Positions 48,874-57,083 of a stretch of 64,000 nucleotides of DNA are shown here, piece by piece (position 1 is the stretch's first letter; every line of letters starts with the position of its first letter). The stretch comes from Solibacillus isronensis. GTDB lineage: Bacteria; Bacillota; Bacilli; Bacillales_A; Planococcaceae. Both the position numbers and the translations under genes were made by a program. The notes under the pieces were generated by a model, which saw nothing but the letters and a program-made list of their open reading frames with translations, did not search any database and was not told where the DNA came from. The stretch covers positions 1,922,001 through 1,986,000 of the forward strand of contig NZ_JAMBOC010000001.1 of NCBI RefSeq assembly GCF_023715405.1, read 5' to 3'.

Positions 48874-49602
48874 ATGAAGAAAAAAATTTATCAAGTCGGG
48901 GCCGTAGTTATTTTATCTGCATTTTTGGCAGCTTGTAATACGGATACAGACGAGCCTACAACATCAAATGCAGCAAAAGAAGAACCTACCGAAACAGAAC
49001 AAGTGCAAAACGAAGAACAGCAAGAAACAAACGAGACGGACGAGACAATCGAATCGGATGACTCTTCTTCAGACCAAAAAGAAGAAGCTACTGAGACATC
49101 AGAAGAAACAAAAGCTGAACAAGAAGATAAAGCTGATAATACTACATTGACTTACATTTCAAATGGCCAGCCGTTTGAAGAAAAAGTAGTAACTTCAACA
49201 AGTGATGAAATGAATTACACGATTCAGCATTTAGAAAACTATACACTTACTTCAGAAGAGCCAGGTGTCGATAGTTTATTAAATAATGCTGATGAAGCTA
49301 CGTCAATGCAGATTGAAGTAGTAAAAAAAGAAGATGTAACTTTTGATCAGTTAAAGGAATCTGCAAAAGAAACAATTTCTGCCATTGCACCTGAAAGCAC
49401 GAAAGATCTGGATTTAGCTTCAACTTTGTCAGAACGTGAGGAAATTTTAAATATTGTTGGATATGAAGCTTTATTAGAGGATGAAAAGGTTGTAAAAGTT
49501 GTAATTGAACGTGAAAACTTGTTTATTACGTTAACAATTTACGATAATGTCCAAGCGGACTTAACAGACGCCTTTTTACAAATGGGCTTAACAATTCAAT
49601 AA
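48874..49602 (+). CDS. Lipoprotein with acidic linker and unknown C-terminal domain
   Basis: A 242-residue product with a lipoprotein signal (lipobox LAAC, Cys near residue 20), a long Glu/Thr/Ser/Gln linker (about 22-88) and a folded domain of about 150 residues ending in an ITLTIYDNVQADLTDAFLQM helix. I do not recognise the domain. AAAGGGGGATC lies before the ATG. The acidic linker probably spans the cell wall. Confidence 0.8.
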   Translation: MKKKIYQVGAVVILSAFLAACNTDTDEPTTSNAAKEEPTETEQVQNEEQQETNETDETIESDDSSSDQKEEATETSEETKAEQEDKADNTTLTYISNGQPFEEKVVTSTSDEMNYTIQHLENYTLTSEEPGVDSLLNNADEATSMQIEVVKKEDVTFDQLKESAKETISAIAPESTKDLDLASTLSEREEILNIVGYEALLEDEKVVKVVIERENLFITLTIYDNVQADLTDAFLQMGLTIQ

Positions 49603-49607
49603 TCCCC

Positions 49608-49645
49608 AAAAAGGACGCCCGTAAATTATGGGCGTCCTTTTCTTG
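49608..49645. terminator. Bidirectional terminator, lipoprotein gene and marR-type gene
   Basis: AAAAAGGACGCCC / GGGCGTCCTTTT. Confidence 0.92.
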
Positions 49646-49646
49646 T

Positions 49647-50093
49647 TTAATAGGATAAGTCTTTGATAGATAATCCTAATTTTTTTAATAGCTCAATTGC
49701 CGTCTGTTTTTCTTCAACCGATAACGCTCCTAAAAGTTCATGAATTTTCTGTTCATGCTGAGGAAACAGCTTGTCCATAAACTCGGAACCAGGATCGGTA
49801 ATTTCCGCGTATGTGACGCGACGATCGGTTGGACACGAAACACGTGCTAAAAAATTCCGTTTTTCCAACTTATCAACTACGTAAGTAATCGACCCGCTCG
49901 CTAATAAAATTTTGTTCCCGATTTGCTGCAGGGGCTGACGACCTTTATGATATAAAAGTTCTAAAACCGCGAATTCTGTAGGATTCAAACCATTTGCTTG
50001 TATAAATTGATTCGTAGCTTCACTTATCGCTTTATGCGCTCTTGATAAAACGATAAATAATTTTAACGATTGCTTTACTTCCTCTGAAGCCAT
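49647..50093 (-). CDS. MarR family transcriptional regulator
   Basis: A 148-residue dimeric winged-helix regulator: helices QFIQANGLNPTEFAVLELLY, recognition helix ILLASGSITYVVDKLEKRNFLARV and the wing CPTDRRVTYAEIT. A single cysteine just before the wing (SCPTDRR) could be a redox switch, but sits in another place than the OhrR cysteine. GAGG lies 9 bases before the ATG. It is preceded by a long leader. Confidence 0.9.
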   Translation of the reverse strand: MASEEVKQSLKLFIVLSRAHKAISEATNQFIQANGLNPTEFAVLELLYHKGRQPLQQIGNKILLASGSITYVVDKLEKRNFLARVSCPTDRRVTYAEITDPGSEFMDKLFPQHEQKIHELLGALSVEEKQTAIELLKKLGLSIKDLSY

Positions 50094-50393
50094 AAAAACC
50101 ATCCTCTATTTTAAATAATCAATTACGCTGTGCGCAATTGCGTAGAATTTAAGGAGACCCACTGGATGGGACTGTCAGCTGTTGTCCATAATGCGACAAC
50201 TATAGACAAACTTCCTCTTTAAATTCCCTTTAATAATCTGTGACATCTGCAAGAAGCATGGCCAACGTTGAGATAAGTACTCAGTCGGAAGCAGTGCTCT
50301 TACAATGAATTCTTCAGATTTCAGCTATTGTTTGCGAAACCTGCTAATTGAAGATGTACATATTATAGCGATGGATTGGAAGTTTTGTCAAAA
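50094..50393 (-). other. Long leader region of the marR-type gene
   Basis: About 265 untranslated bases between a strong promoter and the MarR start. It contains hairpins including GTTGTC / GACAAC, GTTT / AAAC, CCCA / TGGG and a GCTTC / GAAGC pair. It does not show a T-box, M-box, SAM, purine, lysine, preQ1 or yybP-ykoY consensus that I can recognise. Confidence 0.5.
50362..50391 (-). promoter_or_regulatory. Strong SigA-type promoter upstream of the marR-type gene
   Basis: TTGACA, 18 bases, TATAAT on the minus strand. It lies immediately after the histidine kinase stop, about 270 bases before the MarR start. Confidence 0.8.
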
Positions 50394-51854
50394 TCACTTC
50401 GAAATTGCCGCCATTCTAGCCACTCTCATTGAATAAGAAGGAGAAGAATTTAAATATTCAATTTCATTTCGCAAATCAAAATCAATTAAAAACTTAGATC
50501 CTGCACCTTGCTCACTTTCAATGTGGAGAGCCCCATTATGCTCTTTAATGACAGCTTGTACAAGCATTAATCCCAATCCAGATCCTGTTTCTTTTGTCGT
50601 ATAAAAAGGATTTAACGCATTTTCAATATCGACCGCATTCATCCCTTTTCCACTATCCTCAACTGATAGCTGAAGCGTATTTTTGCCTCGGTAAAGTAAA
50701 CGTACGACAATGTAATTATTCGTATCCATAGCTTCGATTGCATTTTTCAGCAAGTTCATAATCATTTGCATCAGGCGATTAAAGTCCCCATTAATCCGAT
50801 ATTCTACTTTTTCGTCATATTCAAATAAAATCATAGCATTTGTTTTCAATGCTAGAGGCTGCATACGCTGAATTGACTGGTCTACAACTTCCTTCACATC
50901 AACCATTTGTAATACTTGTTTCTTTGGTTTAGAAATATTCAGAAGGTCTCCAAGCAAATCATCCATCCGCTTCAATTCGGATTCGAGAATTTTAAAGTAA
51001 GGATATTCCTGCTCATTTAAGCTGCTTTTAATCATCTGAATAAAACCTTGGATTGATGTCATTGGGTTCCGTATTTCATGGGCAATCGATGCAATATTTT
51101 GACCAATAAACGATAAAGATTGCTGATGCTCAATTCTTTTTAACAGCATCATCTCTTCTGTTTGATCAATAATTGTTGTGACTAATATTCCTAAATTTTC
51201 ATCTACTTTGCTAATAAAATTCAGATAGACTGTATTTCCATCTTCAGTTTTTCTCATAACAAAAATACTGGCCATTTCCCTGTTTGAAATCTTCTTATAA
51301 TATTGAGTGATGACTTGGGAATCGTACTGGCAATCTTCAAATAGATAGTCATAGCTTCTATTTTCTATTTGAGCTGCTTTTCGATCAAGTAAATGTAATG
51401 CCATTGCATTACCTGATATAATCTTTCCGTTCAACATCGTCAATATTACACCTTGTGCCATTCCATCTATTAAATTTTGAAACATAAGTGTGTTGCTCTT
51501 TTCTTCAAATGAAATGACATTGGAAGGGTTTACATTTAATCGAGTAAAGATTAGTTGTTTATGCTCTAGATAATGACCCCAAACTTGTACCGGTATTTTT
51601 TGATGGTATTTATTTATTAATGTAAAAGTAGCAGTAGATGTTGAATTTTCATTTACAGAACTTATAAATCGCTCCCACTCACCACTAAGTTTATCCGCAC
51701 TTTCCCAAAAGCGCGCTGGTAAATGAACAGATTGCAATATTTCTTCCGCCTTACTATTCATAAATTCAATTTTACCTTGGCGGTTCAATATAATGATTTT
51801 TTCATTGGATTGTTGAAAAAGCTCTTTTAACATATAATTCAATTGGCCTTCCAC
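50394..51854 (-). CDS. PAS-domain sensor histidine kinase, cytosolic (sporulation-kinase-like)
   Basis: A 486-residue kinase without membrane segments. Two PAS-like regions (about 8-100 and 120-225), dimerisation/phosphoacceptor domain with SIAHEIRNPMTSIQGFIQMI, then an ATPase domain with NLLKNAIEAM, VEDSGKGM and the F/G2 boxes NPFYTTKETGSGLGL. The layout resembles the soluble sporulation kinases KinA/KinE. No response regulator gene is adjacent, so it is an orphan kinase. The start is probably GTG with a distant GGGGG. Confidence 0.9.
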   Translation of the reverse strand: MEGQLNYMLKELFQQSNEKIIILNRQGKIEFMNSKAEEILQSVHLPARFWESADKLSGEWERFISSVNENSTSTATFTLINKYHQKIPVQVWGHYLEHKQLIFTRLNVNPSNVISFEEKSNTLMFQNLIDGMAQGVILTMLNGKIISGNAMALHLLDRKAAQIENRSYDYLFEDCQYDSQVITQYYKKISNREMASIFVMRKTEDGNTVYLNFISKVDENLGILVTTIIDQTEEMMLLKRIEHQQSLSFIGQNIASIAHEIRNPMTSIQGFIQMIKSSLNEQEYPYFKILESELKRMDDLLGDLLNISKPKKQVLQMVDVKEVVDQSIQRMQPLALKTNAMILFEYDEKVEYRINGDFNRLMQMIMNLLKNAIEAMDTNNYIVVRLLYRGKNTLQLSVEDSGKGMNAVDIENALNPFYTTKETGSGLGLMLVQAVIKEHNGALHIESEQGAGSKFLIDFDLRNEIEYLNSSPSYSMRVARMAAISK

Positions 51855-52019
51855 TACACATATTACCCCCCAATTTCAAATATTATAGAATTTTCAGAAT
51901 TGTATACTTACCGTATATTATTTCACATTACTATTTGGAATAAAATGGGCATATTCTCCCATATTGTTTGTATCTCTTTACACTGCTACAATAGACTTTA
52001 TGAAGAGGAGAATAAAATT

Positions 52020-53753
52020 ATGAAAATTATATTAAGTACACTCAACGCAAAATATATTCATACTAATTTAGCGATACGCTATTTAAAAGCAGCTGCACTG
52101 CCTGAATTCGACTGTGAGCTTGCTGAATATACAATTAAAGACCCGGCTTTCAACATTGTATCCGACCTTTTCCAAAAGAAACCGGATGTTGTCGGATTCA
52201 GCTGTTATATTTGGAATATTAATGAGACGATTGCAGTAATCCGTATGCTAAAAACGGTATTACCGAATGTCAAAATTGTATTAGGCGGTCCGGAAGTTTC
52301 CTATGATGTCCATGAATGGATTCGCAAACATGAAGAAATTGACTATATCATTATGGGTGAAGGTGAAGTCTCATTTAAAGAAATGCTTCGCCACTTCAAT
52401 GGTGAGATTCCACTCGAAAAAGTGCCGGGCATTTGCTATTTAGAAGAAGGCAAATTAAAAATCCATGCACAGCCACCGAAAATCGATTTACGAGAAATTG
52501 CCTCCCCTTTCCGATTTGAAGAAGATTTACCTCATGTAGGGAAGCGGATTCAATATATCGAAACGAGTCGTGGCTGTCCGTTTAGCTGTCAATTCTGTTT
52601 ATCTTCTATTGAAGTAGGGGTTCGTTATTTCAACCGCGAGAAGATTAAAGAAGATATTCGCTACTTAATGAATAACGGGGCAAAAACGATTAAATTCGTA
52701 GACCGTACCTTTAATATTAGTCGCAGCTACGCGATGGAAATGTTCCAGTTTTTAATTGATGAACATCAGCCAGGTGTCGTATTCCAATTCGAAATCACGG
52801 CGGACATTATGCGTCCTGAAGTCATCCAATTTTTAAATGACAATGCACCTAAAGGGCTGTTCCGTTTTGAAATCGGTGTCCAGTCAACTAATGACTTAAC
52901 GAACGACCTTGTAAAACGTCGTCAAAACTTCGAGAAGCTTACTCGTACTGTCACAATGGTAAAAGAAGGCGGGAAAATCGATCAGCATCTGGACTTAATT
53001 GCCGGATTGCCTGAAGAGGATTATGCATCATTCCGTAAAACATTTAATGATGTCTTTGCGATGCGCCCAGAAGAGCTACAACTTGGCTTCCTGAAACTGC
53101 TTCGCGGGACAGGCTTACGATTGGAAGCCGAAAAGTACGGTTACACATATGTTGATATTTCGCCATATGAAATTTTCTCAAATAATGTATTAACTTTTGA
53201 TGATATTGTCCGTATTAAACATGCGGAAGACGTACTGGAAAAGTATTGGAATGCACATCGTATGGACAATACAATTGAATATTTAGTGACAGAAGTATTC
53301 GAAACGCCATTCGACTTCTTCCAAAGCTTCGGCACATACTGGGAAACAAAAGGCTGGTCACGTATCGGCCATCAGCTTGAAGATTTATTCCGCCGTTTAC
53401 TCGAGTTCCTTCAAACAGTCGAGCATGCCGACTTAGAAGTGATTACAAGCTTAATGAAGTACGACTTCCTGCAAGGTCAGCAGTTCCAGCCGCGTAAACT
53501 TTGGTGGAATGATCGCCTTTCTGAAATAGAGATGAAAGATGTCTATGCACGTATCAAAGAAAACCCTTCTCTAGTAGGTGAAGAATTTGAAGCAATGCAG
53601 ATTACTGAACGCGAATTATTCAAGCACTCTTTAATTATTCCGTTCCACATCGATTTACAAAACTACGAAGTCGGTGCACCACAAAAGAAAACGGGCTATT
53701 TATTCACCTATTTCCGCAATGGACAACAGCCTTACTTCAGCACATTTAATTAA
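52020..53753 (+). CDS. B12-binding-domain radical SAM protein (DUF4080)
   Basis: A 577-residue protein. N-terminal cobalamin-binding-like Rossmann domain (about 1-140: VVGFSCYIWNINETI, VLGGPEVSYD), radical SAM domain with CPFSCQFC near residue 182, and a C-terminal DUF4080 helical domain. The substrate is unknown; relatives are often annotated as tRNA- or lipid-modifying without proof. GAGGAG lies before the ATG; the open frame extends far upstream but with no site. Confidence 0.9.
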   Translation: MKIILSTLNAKYIHTNLAIRYLKAAALPEFDCELAEYTIKDPAFNIVSDLFQKKPDVVGFSCYIWNINETIAVIRMLKTVLPNVKIVLGGPEVSYDVHEWIRKHEEIDYIIMGEGEVSFKEMLRHFNGEIPLEKVPGICYLEEGKLKIHAQPPKIDLREIASPFRFEEDLPHVGKRIQYIETSRGCPFSCQFCLSSIEVGVRYFNREKIKEDIRYLMNNGAKTIKFVDRTFNISRSYAMEMFQFLIDEHQPGVVFQFEITADIMRPEVIQFLNDNAPKGLFRFEIGVQSTNDLTNDLVKRRQNFEKLTRTVTMVKEGGKIDQHLDLIAGLPEEDYASFRKTFNDVFAMRPEELQLGFLKLLRGTGLRLEAEKYGYTYVDISPYEIFSNNVLTFDDIVRIKHAEDVLEKYWNAHRMDNTIEYLVTEVFETPFDFFQSFGTYWETKGWSRIGHQLEDLFRRLLEFLQTVEHADLEVITSLMKYDFLQGQQFQPRKLWWNDRLSEIEMKDVYARIKENPSLVGEEFEAMQITERELFKHSLIIPFHIDLQNYEVGAPQKKTGYLFTYFRNGQQPYFSTFN

Positions 53754-53756
53754 TTC

Positions 53757-53800
53757 AAAAACGCTGCAAACTCCTAATAAAGGGTGTGCAGCGTTTTTTA
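53757..53800. terminator. Bidirectional terminator after the radical SAM gene
   Basis: AAAACGCTGCA / TGCAGCGTTTT with T tracts on both strands. Confidence 0.9.
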
Positions 53801-53812
53801 TGAACTGAAAAC

Positions 53813-53977
53813 TTATTTTTTATTCGATTCAGAATCCGTCTGCTTTTTTTCCGGACTATTATTAGATTGTTCTTCTGTTAAATCATTGTCTTCACGAAGA
53901 TCCAAATCATCCGGGTTTAATTCTGGCCCAACCTCTTCTTTCATGTTTTGACGGTCATTCCCTTTCTTTTTCTCCAT
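53813..53977 (-). CDS. Small, highly charged disordered protein
   Basis: A 54-residue product, almost entirely charged or polar (MEKKKGNDRQNMKEE start, ELNPDDLDLREDNDLTEEQ in the middle, SESNKK end) with no hydrophobic core. A perfect GGAGGTGAT site and a shared terminator support it as a real gene. Not recognised. Confidence 0.75.
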   Translation of the reverse strand: MEKKKGNDRQNMKEEVGPELNPDDLDLREDNDLTEEQSNNSPEKKQTDSESNKK

Positions 53978-54119
53978 ATAGATCACCTCCATCCTATAAA
54001 TTAACCATTCGGCTATTATCTATTCCGCCGAACTGGTTAAACAGAGCTGCAGCAGCCTACTCGTTTTATACCCCAAAAAAGAGGGCATAATTCAAATAAG
54101 AAGAAAGGAGTGCTATTTT

Positions 54120-54407
54120 TTGAAAATCTTTTTAGTTATTTCAAGCATTGTTGTTCCGCTTATTATGGTTGTTCTAAGAAAGAAGATTAGTAAGTCCGCT
54201 CTTGTTTTCAATATACTCGCTGTTATTTTTGTCATCATTTTCGGCAGTATTGCATCTACTTCCATTTATCAGATCATTGTTGATGATGCTGTATTTATGA
54301 CAAAAATCCATGGTTTATTTTTAAATGAACTCTTTTTAATTTCCGGTGCCTATATCGGAGTTTTTACTATTTACAGACTGATGATTCTCACATTGCATGA
54401 AAAATAG
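54120..54407 (+). CDS. Small integral membrane protein of unknown function
   Basis: A 95-residue protein with three transmembrane helices and a basic loop (LRKKISKSA). The start is TTG with AAAGGAG 9 bases upstream. Monocistronic with a terminator. The family is not recognised. Confidence 0.75.
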   Translation: MKIFLVISSIVVPLIMVVLRKKISKSALVFNILAVIFVIIFGSIASTSIYQIIVDDAVFMTKIHGLFLNELFLISGAYIGVFTIYRLMILTLHEK

Positions 54408-54415
54408 CTGCGCTT

Positions 54416-54456
54416 AAAAAGAACGCCCATTCCCTCAAAGGAAATGGACGTTTTTA
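54416..54456. terminator. Bidirectional terminator, membrane protein gene and ktrD
   Basis: AACGCCCATT / AAATGGACGTT with T tracts on both sides (one mismatch). Confidence 0.8.
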
Positions 54457-54474
54457 CGTATTGTTTTAAAATAC

Positions 54475-55824
54475 TTACCCGATAATGATTCGTTCCTTCG
54501 GGTAATGGTACTTCTTCTTCTGTGCAGACCCGCCGATTGAATACAGGAAAGAAATGAGTCCTACACGTCCTACAAACATGAGAACCATAATGACCATTTT
54601 CCCGAATGCCGTTAAGTCCCCTGTTATGCCGAGCGACATCCCGCAAGTTCCGAACGCTGAAGTAATTTCAAATATAACTTCCATCATCGTTGCGCGGGAT
54701 TCTGTAATAAACAATACCATTGCAGCGCCGAGCACCATAATAATCGCAAAAATCAGCACCGCAAACGAACGGTATACATCGATTACATGAATTTCCCGGT
54801 TAAAAATTTGAATCTCCGACTGCCCGCGGGAAAATGCGATTAAAAACAAAATGACAATCGCAAATGTCGTTGTGCGAATTCCGCCTCCGACAGAACTTGG
54901 TGACGCTCCGATAAACATTAGCGCACTCATAAAGAGCTGTGTCGCTTCGTTAAACGATGTTACGTCAAAGGTCGTTAAACCGGCCGATCTAGTGGAAACC
55001 GATTGAAACATGGCCGTAAACGCCGCCTCATGCCATCGCATCCCTTTAAATGACTGGAAGGATTCAATAATAAAAATAACAACTGAACCGAAAATAAACA
55101 AGGCAACATACGTGAATGTCGTAACCTTTGTAAATAAGCTAAAGCGAAATGCCGGATCCTTCTTCGTTAAATAGGCCTTCACTTCAATTAATACAGGAAA
55201 ACCGATTGCTCCCAGGAAAATTAAAATCATACAAACAAATTGGATGAAATAATCGTGGTGAAACGGCTGCAAACTCATTCCGGTAATGTCAAAGCCTCCA
55301 TTTGTTGTCGCAGAAATAGCTGCAAACAATCCATTGATCGACGCCTCTTCCCATGTCGCAAAATAACGCTTAAAATGAACCGTTAATATAAAGGCACCGG
55401 TAAATTCAATCATAAAGAGCAGCTTGGTAATTTGACGAATTAATGCAACAACACCCGATAAATTATACTGATTATGGTCAATCATGATGAGCTGACGTTC
55501 ACGCATACCGATTTTCTTTCCAAACAACAGCCATAAAAACGTACCTATGGACATAATCCCGATTGCACCAAATTGCAGGATCAGCAAAATCATAGCAAGT
55601 CCAAAGCTACTGTAGGTTTCTGCAACAGTAACTGTTGTTAAACCTGTTACACTAACTGCACTAACCGCTGTAAACAGACTATCCAGAAACGATACGTGTA
55701 CCCCTTCCAAATGAACCCCTGGAAGACGCAGCAGTAAAAAGGACACTAAAATGGCAACAGAATAATAAGTGATTAAAATTTGGAAAGGCGTAATTTTCCG
55801 ACTTTCGAACTTTTTTAAAGGCAT
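54475..55824 (-). CDS. ktrD: Potassium uptake channel KtrD/KtrB
   Basis: A 449-residue membrane protein of the KtrB/TrkH superfamily with four M1-P-M2 repeats. Pore-loop glycines are seen in VSVTGLTT, ATTNGGFD, STRSAGLTT and AFGTCGMS. It imports K+ with Na+ coupling, gated by KtrC (26.8-27.5 kb). B. subtilis KtrD (YkrM) is the closest match from memory; KtrB is the alternative. The ribosome-binding site is GGAGG. Confidence 0.93.
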   Translation of the reverse strand: MPLKKFESRKITPFQILITYYSVAILVSFLLLRLPGVHLEGVHVSFLDSLFTAVSAVSVTGLTTVTVAETYSSFGLAMILLILQFGAIGIMSIGTFLWLLFGKKIGMRERQLIMIDHNQYNLSGVVALIRQITKLLFMIEFTGAFILTVHFKRYFATWEEASINGLFAAISATTNGGFDITGMSLQPFHHDYFIQFVCMILIFLGAIGFPVLIEVKAYLTKKDPAFRFSLFTKVTTFTYVALFIFGSVVIFIIESFQSFKGMRWHEAAFTAMFQSVSTRSAGLTTFDVTSFNEATQLFMSALMFIGASPSSVGGGIRTTTFAIVILFLIAFSRGQSEIQIFNREIHVIDVYRSFAVLIFAIIMVLGAAMVLFITESRATMMEVIFEITSAFGTCGMSLGITGDLTAFGKMVIMVLMFVGRVGLISFLYSIGGSAQKKKYHYPKERIIIG

Positions 55825-55883
55825 AGATTGGCCTCCGATAATTAATTACATTTTTTCTAGTATAATTAATAACCTTGAAAATG

Positions 55884-55916
55884 AAAAGAAGATACTTCTA
55901 ATAGTTGAAGTATCTC
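55884..55916 (-). terminator. Terminator of the TerC-family gene
   Basis: AGATACTTC / GAAGTATCT with an 8-base loop, then TCTTTTC on the minus strand. Confidence 0.82.
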
Positions 55917-55928
55917 CTAAATCTTTTG

Positions 55929-56693
55929 TTATTCCGCTTTTGCTTTTTTGTTTTTGTACACACTTACAATATATCCGCCTACAGCAAGTCCAAGGAGCAC
56001 GACCCAGAAGATGGATTTCCACAATGTCGAATGCGGGAAGTGCGGGTCGATAATGGCCAAGTTCTCATGTCCTAACGCCAATACAGCCAATTTCACACCT
56101 ACCCAGCCTACAATTAAGAAGGCCGCTGTTTCCAATGTCGGATAGTCGTTTAACAGCTTAACAAACATTTGCGCAGCAAAACGCATAATGACAAGCCCTA
56201 TAAAACCACCAAGGAACATAACAGCAAATGGACCGGCATTGATCCCGCCAATGTGGTAATCACTAATATGCGGTAATGTCATGGCAATAGCTACTGCTGC
56301 AAGCATTGAGTCAATCGCAAATGCAATGTCCGCAAGCTCTACTTTCAATACAGTCATCCAGAAGCCAGAGCCTTTACCTTCTTTGATATCCGATTCCTCA
56401 TCCTGCTTTTTAAAGTGATTATCGTATAGATGTTTTATGGATATGAATAATAGATACGCTGCACCAAGCGCCTGAATTTCCCAGTATTTCGCTAAGAACG
56501 TAATAAGGAACAATGCGATGAACCGGAATACAAACGCTCCGAATAACCCGTAAAATAATGCCTTTTTCTGTTGTTCTTTCGGTAAATGTTTAACCATTAC
56601 TGCCATTACCACTGCATTATCTGCAGCTAACAGCCCTTCAAGGAATACTAATACAAGTAAGACCCATGCGTATTCTAATAAAATTGCTTCCAT
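55929..56693 (-). CDS. ykoY: TerC-family membrane protein (YkoY/MeeY-like, Mn export)
   Basis: A 254-residue protein with seven or more helices. Conserved acidic residues of the family are in FLEGLLAADNAVVMAVMVKHLP and VELADIAFAIDSMLAAVA. Known: B. subtilis TerC proteins export Mn2+ for metalation of secreted enzymes. The gene is controlled by a yybP-ykoY riboswitch just upstream, which supports the Mn role. AAGGAGGAG precedes the ATG. Confidence 0.93.
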   Translation of the reverse strand: MEAILLEYAWVLLVLVFLEGLLAADNAVVMAVMVKHLPKEQQKKALFYGLFGAFVFRFIALFLITFLAKYWEIQALGAAYLLFISIKHLYDNHFKKQDEESDIKEGKGSGFWMTVLKVELADIAFAIDSMLAAVAIAMTLPHISDYHIGGINAGPFAVMFLGGFIGLVIMRFAAQMFVKLLNDYPTLETAAFLIVGWVGVKLAVLALGHENLAIIDPHFPHSTLWKSIFWVVLLGLAVGGYIVSVYKNKKAKAE

Positions 56694-56771
56694 GAAATTT
56701 CTCCTCCTTATTATTTACTTGTACCCAATAAATTAGGTGTTAATAATATAAATTTGAAAAAATATCCTTTT

Positions 56772-56951
56772 TGCCAAAAAAGAAAAGACCTCTGCCTATG
56801 TAAATAGGCAAAGGTCTTGCTAAGCACATAATGCTATCACACCCGATGGCTCCTAACCATGTAATGACGAATGTGAAGTAAGTACATTTAAATATAGCGC
56901 TTATCTAAAACGATAGGCTGCTATTTAAATCTCTTATAGCTACTCCCCTTT
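56772..56951 (-). promoter_or_regulatory. yybP-ykoY manganese riboswitch with expression-platform terminator
   Basis: Read on the minus strand it begins AAAGGGGAGTAGC, contains the conserved GGAGCCATCGGGTGTG region, and ends TAGCAAGACCTTTGCC. The last part forms a long terminator stem (AAGACCTTTGCCTAT / ATAGGCAGAGGTCTT, then TTTTCTTTTTT). These are the consensus features of the Mn2+-sensing yybP-ykoY class; Mn binding would favour read-through into the TerC gene. The remaining spacer up to 57083 shows nothing else. Confidence 0.93.
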
Positions 56952-57083
56952 GACAAATGTCAATTGGATATTCAATTCAATTCTTATATTGCTATTTTAC
57001 CGATAATGTCCCGAAAAATCAAACGATTCTTCTATAATTCATCAAAATTTTACATTAACGCGCGGTAAATATTTCTTTTCAGT

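Noticed and set aside
50094..50391. T-box or metabolite riboswitch before the marR-type gene
   Set aside because: No T-box sequence, no TGGN bulge and no known aptamer consensus was found. It is kept only as an undefined leader.
55825..55928. c-di-AMP (ydaO) riboswitch upstream of ktrD
   Set aside because: The spacer is only about 100 bases, is filled by the TerC-gene terminator, and lacks the ydaO core.
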